From Priapulus caudatus (Eukaryota > Priapulida > Priapulimorpha > Priapulimorphida > Priapulidae): a stretch of DNA of 31,572 nt. Under the pieces are notes generated by a model that did not search any database, was not told the origin of the DNA, and worked only from the letters and a program-made list of their open reading frames with translations. The DNA is taken from the NCBI RefSeq assembly GCF_000485595.1, contig NW_014577392.1, positions 226,095 to 257,666 of the forward strand, read 5' to 3'. This document shows, one piece after another, positions 19,419 to 29,502 of this stretch (position 1 is its first letter; every line of letters begins with the position of its first letter). A program made the position numbers and the translations under genes.

Positions 19419-21441
19419 GTGAGTAGCATGATATGAGAGAAGTAAATGATTCGGTGAAAAGTAAAGACAAAAATCTGCGAGTCAAAACATATATGATGCT
19501 GTCTGAACTGTACTGCTAGCTGTCCAAGAAACCGGTAGAATCATCTTTGTATAGGCTCTAGACTATAGCGCGCTTACATTAAACTGATCATTAAGCATTA
19601 CAATGTACATTGAGCATTAATGTGAAGCGGCGCTATAGTACTAGAGCTAACGTTTTGTATAGGACAATCCGTCGCCAGTCCTGGCTCGGGCTATCTGAAC
19701 TGAAGACTGAAGTAAGTACACTACGTACAGGTTAGATACAATAATGTAACCCAAACCCAAGAGGATAGGGTTACAGAGTGTCCCTATCCTTTTTCTGCGG
19801 AGGAATGCCGCGAGTGAATCACTCGGCCGGTTTGCTGGTGCGTTTTCAGAGACTAGAACTTCCAAACTGGGTTTATTCTAAACACCGAACGCTTTCTCCG
19901 CTATCTGGAACTTACTATGTATCGCAATACTCTGTATTAAACTAATATAAGTGTTACAAAAATTCGAAGTGCCAGCGGCGGCAATATACTGAGGCGCGCC
20001 ATTTCTGTGACTGTGACGTACGGCATTACCAATGCGGCATAGCGATCGGCAAACGCAGCACACGCAGCCGTCACGCCCTCCGATTGGTCGGTGAATCCGC
20101 TCTTCAAACCGAAGTCACGTCACCCAGGTCAACAGAAATGGCGCTCGAGTAATATCCGCTGCTCGTCACTTCGAATTTTTGTACAAGGTTATATTAGTTT
20201 AATAAAGAGTATTGCGATACATAGTAAGTTCCGCAGATAGCGAGAAAGGTTCATGTTTAGAATAAACCCAGTTTGGAAGTTCTAGTCTCTGAAAACGACA
20301 GCACAAACGCGCCTGAGTGATTCACTCGGGCATTCCTCCGCAGAAAGGATAGGGACACGTTTGTAACCTTATCCTGCTTCCGAGAGGGTCTGGGTTCACA
20401 TTATCAGTAGCTCTACGTACAGGTCTGTGCTGTGAAGGCGCCAGGCAGAAGGGCTCAGTTGAGTGCTAGTTTATTATCATGATTAATGGATCCGTAAATC
20501 ACTGGAACTTGGAACGTTTCAATAGTAAAATTATGGTAAATAAACACGAAATGTATTTACTACCAAAGTTTTAATGTGTCTCTACTCTCTTTCGCCTAGT
20601 ATTATTGCCGATAATTTCCTGTAAATGCTGTTCAAATGCTCTTCTGCAACACACAAGTGCACCGAACGCACGCCGCTGTGCATAAACAACAAATATAAAG
20701 AGCAGGTGGGAAAGTGTGATAGCAAAATTTGCAAATTTATGCAAAAAAACTCCCACTCCACTAAAATGTAAGTCGGAGGAAGTTCCTGTTCATACCACTG
20801 ATCTCTACTATACTAACACGTTAGTAGTTACCAACTATACTAACTGAACTATCCTAACACGTTAGTACTACACACGTAACTACGTTAGTATAGTAAAGAT
20901 CAGTGGTTCATACGCTTATAATGGCGGCGCATTGCATGCTGGGGTGAGCTGATGCTTGCCCCAAGCTTCATTTCGAGACCTGCCAAGCCAAGCTAGCATG
21001 ATGAGCACAGGCATGACGTCACATACACGACTACGTTCAAACTTCAATTGCCAAAACAATTAATAGAGTAGCGCGGTTAAGGAGTTTTGGATGATAAACA
21101 TGCAGGAACTTCCTCCCATTTACATTTTGGCAGAGTGGGAATTTTCTGCAAGAATTCATGAGATATCTCTGGTTCAAGTAGGCTGTACCAGACGGCAGAG
21201 TTAAAATTCAAACAAGTGAACATTTAGCTATGCATAGGTACCAAATTAGATGCTGTTGGTTGTGTATTTGTGCTGTGATAGTGTGAAACTAGAAAGAAAG
21301 CAAGCATCGTGCAAATTTATCGATCACGATTTCCCACCTGCTCTTTATTCTTGTTGTTTGTGCACAGCAGCGTGCGTGCGGTGTGCTTGTGTGTTGCAGA
21401 TAAGCACTTGAACGGCATTTACAGGAAGTTANNNNNNNNNN

Positions 21442-21487
<46 letters not shown>

Positions 21488-24400
21488 AGATGTGAAGAAG
21501 AATTCTAATGACTGCCTACAACCCTAATAAATAAATAATGGAACCCCCTCCTCATTCTAATGATATATCTTTTTAATGTTAATCTACTCCTTCAGTCTGG
21601 TCATGTAATATTTACCCACTTAGTGACTAGAAACTTTGTCTATAATTTCTTATATATACCAATTATCACATCAGACAAGTAAAAATGCTGTAACGGTAAC
21701 AAAAATGAAACTTAACTAAATGCCTTTACGCTATAATGAAGGCTATGACTAGGTGTGTCAAACATTTTATGTTGAGATTATATGCTTCTATTCGCTTTTC
21801 GTTAAGTGGGTAGAATGGCTTGAGACCAAAAATGTTGCATCTAATGGGGATGAGGAGATGGACTCAAACAGTTCCCATTCGGATGAGCAAGACTCGGGCG
21901 ATATGCTTATCTCCTCCGGTGACATAAAGGACACGCATGTAATGAACAGACTTAGCTTGGAGGTCAGTGAATCAATGTGATGGCAAAGTCGACTTATTGG
22001 AGACGAATTATTATGTACGTGAGCCTGTACGTGAACTTATGTCATGGTCGTATAGTGTTTGTGTGAGTTCAACTTCTAGGATGGTGTGCTTACTTCTCAG
22101 GTTTTGTCTTTCTTGGTGAGCTGCATGATTGTATGAGTGGTAAAGCTGTATATATATATATAGCTCATTTTTAGCATACAACGCTTTATTATTATTCTTG
22201 GTTCAGCCGCGGGGCACATTTTGGTGAATATAGCAGAAAATATAAGATAAACTTGTGATTTTGAAGATTTCTCATCAATTCAATTACCTTTGACTACTAT
22301 CAGGTATATATATATTTATAACTGGATTACTAAAAGTCTGCAATATTGAATAGTAAATAATAACAAGAGCGTAATTACTAATACTAATTACATTCTAATA
22401 ATGAAATTCTAATACCAATGACATTCTTAATACGCTCTTGATAATAATTAAAAATAATTTTGCTAGTGTTCTTGCAATATTCTTGGACCTATACGAATTG
22501 ACAGCAATTCTAGTCTCCTTCTAGAAGGTTATATAGCAGAGCAGCAACTGTTACCTGTATGTAGCATCTTAATTACTGTTGACCAGATCAATGCGAGAAT
22601 ATGACCTGCATACGCGCTGGGGGGAAAACTGTAAATGGGTCATGGCAAAAATCAATGCTTTTGCGGTTCAATGGTAGCCTTCTGCTCTGGCTCTTCGACT
22701 AATTACTCAGACCACATGATGCGCAGCGCATCCCTGCATCGTTACAGTAACGACTTACGTACTTGTAGCGATATTCGATTTATACACAGATCCGTTGATT
22801 GTGTATCCATGGCATTTGAATTTTTCACGATTGTGCATACTTCACAATTTAAATATGCATACTGCTTTAATATATAAATGCGTTTCTTGTAGTTTTTTGC
22901 TCCCAACCTCGCTGTATATAAGTTTCTAATTATAAATTCTACCTCATTTATTGTCTTTTTGTCTCAAAATGGGTTTTTATGATTGCAGATACAATAAATT
23001 AGACTTGAGGGGGGGTACACTTGTGATAAGTGTAGAGTAGGGTTAGATTTAGAAGACATCAATTGCATTAGTAAGAGTATAAGAGTATAGACAATGACAT
23101 TATACGTGAATATGTCTTAATTTTGACCGTCTCTTTCAACACCCACCCACCCCACCCCAATAACAATCTTCGGTCAAAAATATAATAGTAGGCATACATA
23201 ATTTCTCTATTTAAATCCTATTTAATTTTGTTCTATATATAGTCTATGGTTGCTATTGCTGTTGCTTCCAACGTAAACGTACTGAATGTGCACTCTGTAT
23301 ATCTTGCAAAGGTGTGCTATGCGTTATAGGTGGTTGCTATGGTAACTGCAGGTATAAATATATCTGCTAAGTCGTATACGTAACATCAGGGTTTATTAAT
23401 TTTAGTTTGTCATTATTAACCCCTGGTAACATGCATGTGAATATAAGGATGATTTTGCAGGTGCCTATTAATAATGTGGACAGAGGTATCGTTGTTATAG
23501 TTGGTGTTTGGGAATGATTGCATGACTATTACGTAAATGTTACATACAAAGTGGCTGTATATATTCATGTTGTGTTTGGTATGGAATACGTACATGTGAT
23601 GCATTTTATTTTGCTATTATGCTATTGACTATTATTTTGCAGTCAAAATTATTCGAATGTACATAATCATTCGTCAACTTGTCTCGCGTGTATTAGCACA
23701 AAATCACAATCTTAATAATACTTCATTTCTACTAGATCTCATGTCTGTATGTGCAAACTGTGTGAAGAACAACAGTATATTCCATTTGAGATGGCTGTTC
23801 GCATTGATCAATGTCCGAAAATTTAATATCTGCCGAGTGTGTATATGCCGACGTTCTTTAGCGCTGCCATCGGAACGATTCTCCGATTTATCGCACTTTC
23901 TCGTGCTGTTGACATGCGGTATGCAAAACCACCTGGCGCAGGTCATCCAAGTTCTTTCTCGAACTGTGCTGGATAATTGCAAGCTCCGTCCCTCTAGTCA
24001 AGGTACTCGATTACTTCTTGGCAGCAATGACACTGTCGTCCTAATCCATTGCATGGATCTTCACATGGGGCGTATTACTCGGAGTGGTATTTATGACCAG
24101 GTGCGTAGTATGTGATTTGCCTCAGACACACAATTTACCCGTAACTTCCGCAGTCAGCTCGACCTTAACATGCGCCTCTCTTTCGACCATCTTTGTGTGG
24201 GTGTTGTATATCGTTGCGTGAGTTTGCCATCCCCCAGGGAAATTTCTCATTGAGAGATTTAGACTACCCCTCTCATTGACTAGACGTTGTACTGCGTCGA
24301 GACCAGTGGCGTCTTGGCTGGTCGGCACCCTGGACCCCCTCCCCTGTACACGCCTCCTCCTGCTTCGGTTTACTATAAATGTGTTATGATTAAGTAGTAT

Positions 24401-27400
24401 GAACATACTATCAATTCATGATCGACAAGGCTTACAATGTACCACGTAGTACACTTACATCTAGTGTTTCTTACGCGAGTTTCTTTTGTCTAGATTCGTT
24501 ATCTAGATGTTTCTATACACAGCAACAGATCAGTTTACTCTCACAATCTCGTAACAGTGTGCACTGTACTCTCTCTTCATGCCATCCTCTATTTAGAGAT
24601 TATACTAGTTTTGTATACGTTGATGCGACGTGGCACAGGTATAATTTACATGAGTATAAATGATGCACTTTAACTTTCGATATCGAATTCATTCCACATC
24701 GGATTCCTCGTTTATGTATATCAGATTTCTATATTTAAAAGGTTTGATTCAATCCTCAGCTTCAGAATCTCATAATTTAGGCATTAAGCAATGAGCATAC
24801 TTATGTTTCCACACTCTGATTCCTCCTGTGTAACTGGAAAGTTTTCGATCACTAGTTCTCATTCCAGCATCATCTAGACCTTTCCACCTGCATTTGTTTT
24901 GCTTAATTCGGCGTGCTATTTCTGAATTGGATGTGTGGACGCACATTTCGAGATCTCTCAGCTGGCAGGCTGCTCCTGGTTCTATTAACTAACCCATATT
25001 CTTATGTACTGCTAATCGTTTGTGAGTTCAACATCGCTGCTTGGGTATGTGTGAATATTCGTAGTACCGATAATCCAATAATCAAGGGTCCTGATCATAC
25101 AACCCCTTTTAGACTCCTGGCCTGTCATTGATACAATTCTATGGTGAGTGACCTTTGACTCTCTTAAAGTCGATTCCTATTACGATAAAATTTAATGATC
25201 TTAGGCACTTTCTCTTGCGGCGCTTACATAGCGCGGCATCTATTATCCCTATATCGATATAGGAGGAATTGACTTATTGAGAAGTCTACGAGTTCTGGTA
25301 GTTCAGCAGGAGGGGCAGGTGGGCCCAGCGCAGGCAGCCAACAGCCAGCGGTAATAGTGTAGGCTCACACAGCGGCATGGTGTGTGACGAGTATGTATTG
25401 TTGTTGTATATAATATAATCTATGCTATATTTATCCAAAAGGCAATTTTAAGTATACTTAATAGTACAATGAAAAGCTGGTCCAGGTATCAGAATTAGGT
25501 ATTAACCCGAATCCCCAACGCCAAGACCGTCGCCCTGTGATCGATCCGTTTGGTTACGTCGATCACATCCAGCAGAAGATCAAAACAACGAGGATGGAGG
25601 TGACGGAGCGCGAGATCGCCAAGACGATGAACGACAAACAGAAAACGGAGGAGAGAAGGTGAGTGACATTATCAGTAGAGAGTAAGTGACATTGTCAGTA
25701 GCCTTAATTGCAGTGATAGACTATAAAACATACACGATGGTGACGATAGAGTAAGTGACATTGTCAAGTCTAGTCTTGCAGTGATATGGACTATAAAACA
25801 TACAAGATGGTGAGAGAGAGTAAGTTGACATTGTCAGTAGGTCTTGCAGTGATAGACTAATAGACAAACAAGTGGTGAAGATGAGTAAGTGACGATTTTC
25901 AGTAGCCTTGCAGTGATAGGACTATTAACAAACATACAGATGGTGAAGAGAGAGTAAGTGACATTGTCAGTAGCTTTGCAGTTGATAGACTTATAAAACA
26001 CAGATGCGTGAGATGAGAGTAAGTGACATTGTTGAGTAGTCTTGCCCAATAATATAGACTAATAGACAAAACAAGATGGTGAAGAGAGCAGTCAAGTAGA
26101 CATTGTCAGTTTAGCTTGGCAGTGATTAGACTATAAAACAAACAAGATGGTGAAGAGAGAGTAAGCTGACATTTGTTAAGTAGTCTTGCAATGATAGACT
26201 AATAGACAAACAAGATGGTGAAGAGAGAGTAAGTGACATTGTCAGTAGTCTTGCAGTGATAGACTAATAGACAAACAAGATGGTGAAGAGAGAGTAAGTG
26301 ACATTGTCAGTAGCCTTGCAGTGATAGACTATAAAACAAACAAGATGGTGAAGAGAGAGTAAGTGACATTGTTAGTAGTCTTGGCCCAGTGAGTGATAGA
26401 CTAATAGCCAAACAGGATGGTGAATTATAGAGTAGTGACTTGTCAGTAGCCTTGCAATGATAGACTAATAGACAAACAACGATGCGTGAAGAGAGAGTAA
26501 TGTTGACCATTTGTCGCAGCCTTGCAGTGATAGGACTAATAGACAAACAGGATGGTGAAGAGAGAGTAAGTGACATTGTCAGTAGTCTTGCCAGTGATAG
26601 ACTTAATAGACAAACAGGATGGTGACGATAGAGTAAGTGACATTGTCAGTAGCCTTGCAATGATAGACTATAATAAACAAACAGAAGATGAAAAAGAGGG
26701 AGTAAGTGAGAGCAGCTAATTTGTAGTGACGCGGCACCACTTTCTACAAAGCTATGTGCATACGTACATTCACTAGTTTTCACTCTCATTAAATTTCCGC
26801 TAATTAGTCTATGATTGTGCGAGGGTTATAATCATAGATGAAATCTATTGAGGTCCAGGCGCCACTGCAATCACAGCCAGTGTTCATTGGTACCTGCGAG
26901 GCAATTATGACTAATTAGGTTTGTTCGACGAGTATTTGCTTTGCCCTCAAGCTGAAGGTGAGATCAATAACTACGTACCACAGAGTGACAAGCTATATAT
27001 ATATATATATACTGCGCGCACGCTGATATTTCCTACGGCCACCTGCTGGTGCTTCATTAAACGCCGTGAGGTATGTGTTCAAAATTCCTTGCCACAGGGG
27101 TATGGATCGAAACATGCTACTGGTTGGGTTGTGAGTATCATTAGTTCATTATAGGGTCGGCGAGATTTATTTTCCTAGAAGTAGGCTAAGATGAGTGAGT
27201 TTATTATATAGTTTATCTCCGTCATTTACCCAGAGCTGAAAAATGTGAGAAATCACGCAATTAAGTATTTTACGTGCTGTATGGCAAAGTGTGCGCTCGT
27301 TAGAAGTGAGACTGACTTTCAATATTGAATCCAAGGTAATCGCTAAACCGTTCAATGATCACCCAACTTTTAATACTAGCCTCTTGCGCATTCGTTTGTC

Positions 27401-28063
27401 ATTTCCATTAGTCGAGACATTCGTGATGCATTTCCTGCTCGATTCGTCTGGTGATTAAAGGTAGCTTCCCTCGAACTTTCCACGTAAATTTTTGTAACAA
27501 ACCACTGTGAAAACGTAAGTAAATAACTCACTACACTTTAACTGAACGTTAGCTTTGAAAATAAAACTGTAAAAATATGTATCAAGCCTATATTTGCTCA
27601 TCGAAGAAACAACTCGAAAAACGCTTTTCGCCGTGGTTCCGTATTGTTTATATTTGAGCAACCATAATTTCAATCGAGTCAATGTAGCCACTTTCAGATG
27701 CCATAACTTTTAATATAAATCATTTTATGAAATAAAACTTTGTAGTCTAGATGAGAAGCGCCTCGACTGTTTATGTTATTAATTTCCGAATTTTTACCGT
27801 AACCGTTTTCGAGATAGAACGTGCTAAAACCCCAACAAAACGTAATCCGAACTAACATTGAATTCCGCTTGAAAGTTCGAGGGAAGCCATACCTTAAGCT
27901 TCACATGAATCCCCCCGCGTAAACCTGACGTTCACTTGTTCGTCGCAGCATCCAGCGACAGCAGCTGGAGAGGATATTCGAACTGATGGCGGAGCAGTCG
28001 GAGAAATTTGGATCGCCGAGTAAAGTGGATGTCGATGAACAGATGAAGCTTTATCGCTCCTAG
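19153..28063 (+). CDS. MXRA7: MXRA7-like gene (matrix-remodelling-associated 7 family), at least five exons
   Basis: MXRA7 proteins are small single-pass membrane proteins with an acidic middle and a conserved C-terminal coiled coil; their function is poorly known. Exons here: up to 19418 (membrane segment), 21807-21962 (acidic), 25282-25350 (Ser/Gly linker), 25486-25658 and 27949-28063 (coiled coil and C-terminus). The assignment rests on the end: EERRSIQRQQLERIFELM and VDVDEQMKLYRS align residue by residue with human MXRA7 EEEQRVQKEQLAAIFKLM and DGDVQEQLRLYDM. Phases agree at exons 2-3, 3-4 and 4-5. Exon 1 leaves in phase 2 while exon 2 enters in phase 0, so an exon is missing or one base is wrong. 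No in-frame ATG precedes the membrane segment. Membership of exons 1-3 is inferred from order, strand and composition. Confidence 0.7.
19718..20432. repeat. Large foldback in MXRA7-like intron 1 (about 250-bp arms)
   Basis: The left arm (about 19718-19970) and right arm (about 20165-20432) are inverted copies: TACGTACAGGT, TGTCCCTATCCTTT, CTGCGGAGGAAT, AACTTCCAAACTGGGTTTAT and CGAATTTTTGTAC blocks recur in mirrored order. A spacer of about 190 bp lies between. No ORF is conserved. Likely a non-autonomous DNA element. Confidence 0.85.
20795..20906. mobile_element. 112-bp MITE nested in the foldback
   Basis: Flanked by TTCATA at 20789-20794 and 20907-20912. Ends CCACTGATCTCTACTATACT and (inverted) AGTATAGTAAAGATCAGTGG. 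Internal AACACGTTAGTA words recur. The clean duplication shows that it inserted as a unit. Confidence 0.75.
21014..21021. promoter_or_regulatory. Palindromic CRE-like octamer
   Basis: TGACGTCA in the foldback's central part. It may be fortuitous. Confidence 0.15.
21442..21485. repeat. GA microsatellite next to a 10-N gap
   Basis: (GA)n directly after the gap 21432-21441. The gap was probably caused by this repeat. Confidence 0.95.
21807..21962 (+). CDS. MXRA7: MXRA7-like exon 2: acidic, Ser-rich segment
   Basis: The acceptor (cttttcgttaag) is followed by 52 codons: WVEWLETKNVASNGDEEMDS, then acidic sequence with NSSHSDEQDSGDMLIS, ending NRLSLE before GAG|gtcagt. The acidic Ser-rich composition resembles the middle of MXRA7 but has no specific motif. 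The donor is non-consensus at +3 (C). If not spliced, the frame reads VSESM and stops. Exit phase 0 fits exons 3 and 4. Confidence 0.55.
22141..22362. repeat. Intronic AT microsatellites
   Basis: TATATA runs at about 22149-22161 and 22303-22316 in otherwise featureless intron DNA. Confidence 0.6.
22364..22440. mobile_element. 77-bp MITE with 7-bp target duplication
   Basis: Flanked by ATAATAA at 22357-22363 and 22441-22447. Ends CAAGAGCGTAATTA and (inverted) TAATACGCTCTTG. The interior is AT-rich with repeated ATTCTAATA words. Confidence 0.75.
22448..23642. other. MXRA7-like intron 2, left part
   Basis: No convincing exon. AT-rich with short TATA runs. A weak inverted pair (CAGGGTTTATTAA / TTATTAACCCCTG) lies at 23388-23427. 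Short ORFs here lack features. Confidence 0.4.
23643..24100 (+). CDS. Candidate 152-codon exon, unidentified
   Basis: This open stretch of 458 nt runs from a good acceptor (ctattattttgcag) to a good donor (CAG|gtgcgt). The peptide is Leu/Val/Cys-rich with paired cysteines (SVCANCVKNNS, NICRVCICRRS) and hydrophobic stretches (HFLVLLTCGM). No family was recognised. It lies in MXRA7-like intron 2, but its entry phase (two leading bases) does not match exon 2's exit, so it is not an ordinary cassette exon of that gene. It may be a separate gene, a transposon remnant or chance. A 92-codon minus-strand ORF overlaps it. Confidence 0.3.
24101..25281. other. MXRA7-like intron 2, right part
   Basis: No exon recognised. 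24302-24350 (CAGTGGCGTCTTGGCTGGTC, CCCTGGACCCCCTCCCC) resembles a transposon terminus of the type at 5262 and 30006. Short ORFs (24418-24663, 24913-25131) are featureless. Confidence 0.4.
25282..25350 (+). CDS. MXRA7: MXRA7-like exon 3: Ser/Gly linker
   Basis: 23 codons (KSTSSGSSAGGAGGPSAGSQ...) between acceptor ttattgag and donor GCG|gtaata, phase 0 on both sides. This fits exon 2's exit and exon 4's entry exactly. Low-complexity linkers are poorly conserved, so the evidence is splice phase and composition. The exon could be optional, since skipping keeps the frame. Confidence 0.45.
25486..25658 (+). CDS. MXRA7: MXRA7-like exon 4: start of the conserved coiled coil
   Basis: Acceptor ggtccag, donor AAG|gtgagt. 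The 57 codons include VSELGINPNPQRQDRRPVID, PFGYVDHIQQKIK and the start of the conserved helix (MEVTEREIAKTMNDKQKTEE). The last part aligns with MXRA7 MTKEELEEEQ. It exits with two bases (AG), completed by C of exon 5 to Ser. The downstream minisatellite starts at this donor. Confidence 0.8.
25659..26705 (+). repeat. 65-bp minisatellite, about 16 units, containing GTAAGT and TTGCAG in each unit
   Basis: Clean units are exactly 65 bp (GT at 26229, 26294 and 26359). Each unit reads GAGAGA GTAAGTGACATTGTCAGTAG, then TCTTGCAGTGATAGACTA, then ATAGACAAACAAGATGGTGA. The first unit starts as the real exon 4 donor region (GAGAGAAG|GTGAGTGACATTATCAGTAG), so the array appears to have grown from the exon-intron boundary. 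Many units carry one-base indels. Minus-strand ORFs across it are repeat artefacts. Confidence 0.95.
26706..27454. other. MXRA7-like intron 4, middle part
   Basis: No supported exon. A 48-nt stretch at 26919-26966 lies between AG and gtgaga (an FDEYLLCPQAE frame is open), but inclusion in the gene's phase brings a stop. An AT microsatellite lies at 26995-27010. Confidence 0.35.
27459..27893. mobile_element. 435-bp element with TTAA target duplication (piggyBac/Kolobok type)
   Basis: TTAA at 27455-27458 and 27894-27897 flanks inverted ends: AGGTAGCTTCCCTCGAACTT on the left, and GAAAGTTCGAGGGAAGCCAT followed by ACC on the right. TTAA specificity is known for piggyBac and Kolobok. No transposase is present, so it is non-autonomous. 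The minus-strand ORF at 27455-27691 lies inside it. Confidence 0.75.
27949..28063 (+). CDS. MXRA7: MXRA7-like exon 5: conserved C-terminus and stop
   Basis: Acceptor gttcgtcgcag. With the AG of exon 4 it reads SIQRQQLERIFELMAEQSEK, FGSPSKVDVDEQMKLYRS and TAG. This is the most conserved part of MXRA7 (IFKLM, FGEMSDGDVQEQLRLY in human). The frame after the TAG stays open for 67 codons into the minisatellite. Confidence 0.85.
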
Positions 28064-28100
28064 ACGCATCGCCTCACTAGCAGCGAAGTCGACAACGGAT

Positions 28101-28568
28101 CTGACACGGCCTGGCTCGCTCTTAATGCAGTCTACACAGCCTGGCTCACTCTTAATGCAGTCTACATAGCCTGGCTCACTCTTAATGCAGTCTACACAGG
28201 CTGGCTCACTCTTAATGCAGTCTACACAGCCTGGCTCACTCTTAATGCAGTCTACACAGCCTGACTCACTCTTAATGCAGTCTACACAACCTGGCTCACT
28301 CTTAATGCAGTCTACACAGCCTGGTTCACTCTTAATGCAGTCTACACAGCCTGGCTCACTCTTAATGCAGTCTACACAGCCTGGTTCACTCTTAATGCAG
28401 TCTACACAGCCTGGCTCACTCTTAATGCAGTCTACACAGCCTGGTTCACTCTTAATGCAGTCTACACAGCCTGGCTCACTCTTAATGCAGTCTACACAGC
28501 TGGCCTCACTCTTAGCACGTACACTACAGCCTGGCTCACTCTTTGCAGTCTACACCGCCTGGCTCACT
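28101..28568 (+). repeat. 30-bp minisatellite, about 15 units, in the presumed MXRA7-like 3' UTR
   Basis: The unit is GCCTGGCTCACTCTTAATGC + AGTCTACACA. It starts about 40 bases after the stop codon. Units are nearly identical in the middle (mostly TGGCTC/TGGTTC variants) and degenerate at the right end. Because 30 is divisible by 3, all three frames give periodic peptides (MQSTQPGSLL in one, AWLTLNAVYT in the MXRA7 frame). These are consequences of the repeat. Confidence 0.95.
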
Positions 28569-28569
28569 C

Positions 28570-29185
28570 TATAATGACAGTCTCCTGTATCCTTGGTGAC
28601 TGTTGCTCTACAATTATGTCCGTTGGGCTGCGCGCTCTACTATATTCCTGTGGTGTCTGTGGCTCTCTACATATTCCTTGGTGGCTGTGCGCTCTACATA
28701 TTCCTTGCGTGAGCTGTGGCTCCTACTATAATTCTTGAGTGCAGCTTGGCTCTTACTAATTCCTTGCGTGGGCTTGGCCTCTACTATATTCCTTGAGTGA
28801 GCCTGTGGCTCATATTCCTTGACGTGTAGCTGTGGCCTCTACTATTTCCTTTGCTGCGATGTGGCTCTACTATATTCCTTGTGTGGCTGGTGCGCATCTA
28901 TATTTCTTGGTGGGCTGTGGCTCTGTATTCCTTGGTGAGCTGTGGCTCTATATTCCTTGTTGGGCTGTGGCTCTGTATCTCTACTTATATCCTGGTGGCT
29001 GTGGCTCTGTATTTCCTTGGTGGGCTGTGGCTCTGTATTCCTTGGTGGTGTGCTCTCTGCTATTCCTCTGCGTGGCGCCTTTGCTGGCCTCTGTATTCCT
29101 TGGCTGAGCTGTGGCTCTATATTTCTATGGTGGGCTGTGCGCTCTGTATTTCTTGGTGGGCTGTGGGCTTCTACTATATCTCTGG
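28570..29185 (+). repeat. Degenerate 25-27-bp minisatellite
   Basis: The unit approximates GCTGTGGCTCTGTATTCCTT + GGTGG, over twenty copies with many indels. It directly follows the 30-bp array but shares no clear sequence with it. Hydrophobic plus-strand ORFs and the Gln/Pro/His-rich minus-strand ORF are artefacts of the repeat. Confidence 0.9.
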
Positions 29186-29457
29186 CGCCAGCTACACGAG
29201 TAGCTATACGTGTATTTACTGCCACCATGGTTGTCACCATCGTACCACTGTATTGTCAATCAGTTTATATACTGAATCAGTTTGCAAGCTCTATGAACAT
29301 GAGAAATAGGCTTCACTGTTTGTAATTTATATCGGCTGCCACTACGCCTCATCATCATATGTTTATCAGGTTGGAAGAGAGCATTGTGTGACAGCGTGTG
29401 CAGGTGTGTGCGATAGAGATTGAGGGAAGGAGGGAGGATGGAAGGGGGATAGATCTA
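29186..29457. other. Unassigned 3' flank
   Basis: No exon or repeat recognised apart from short CACCATxxTTGT words at 29221-29245. Confidence 0.3.
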
Positions 29458-29458
29458 T

Positions 29459-29502
<44 letters not shown>

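Larger units (their letters stand above)
20600..21430. repeat. Second large foldback in MXRA7-like intron 1
   Basis: Blocks at 20608-20780 (CCTGTAAATGCTGTTCAAATG, AAAGAGCAGGTGGGAAA, GGAGGAAGTTCCTG) recur inverted at 21105-21430 (CAGGAACTTCCTCCCATTTA, TTTCCCACCTGCTCTTTA, CATTTACAGGAA). A third, partial copy lies at 18380-18470. A 112-bp MITE is nested inside, and a gap plus a GA microsatellite adjoin the right end. Confidence 0.8.

Noticed and set aside
26307-26576. Minus-strand Leu/Ser-rich ORFs
   Set aside because: Translation of the 65-bp minisatellite.
26919-26966. 48-nt possible cassette exon between exons 4 and 5 of the MXRA7-like gene
   Set aside because: In the gene's phase it introduces a stop codon.
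28101-28568. CRISPR-like regular 30-bp repeats
   Set aside because: Units are contiguous with no spacers, in an animal genome; this is a minisatellite.
28185-28574. Protein of repeated MQSTQPGSLL units
   Set aside because: A by-product of a 30-bp tandem repeat lacking stops; not in the MXRA7 frame and with no independent gene signals.
28842-29325. Several overlapping ORFs (hydrophobic plus strand, Gln/Pro/His-rich minus strand)
   Set aside because: All come from the 25-27-bp minisatellite.
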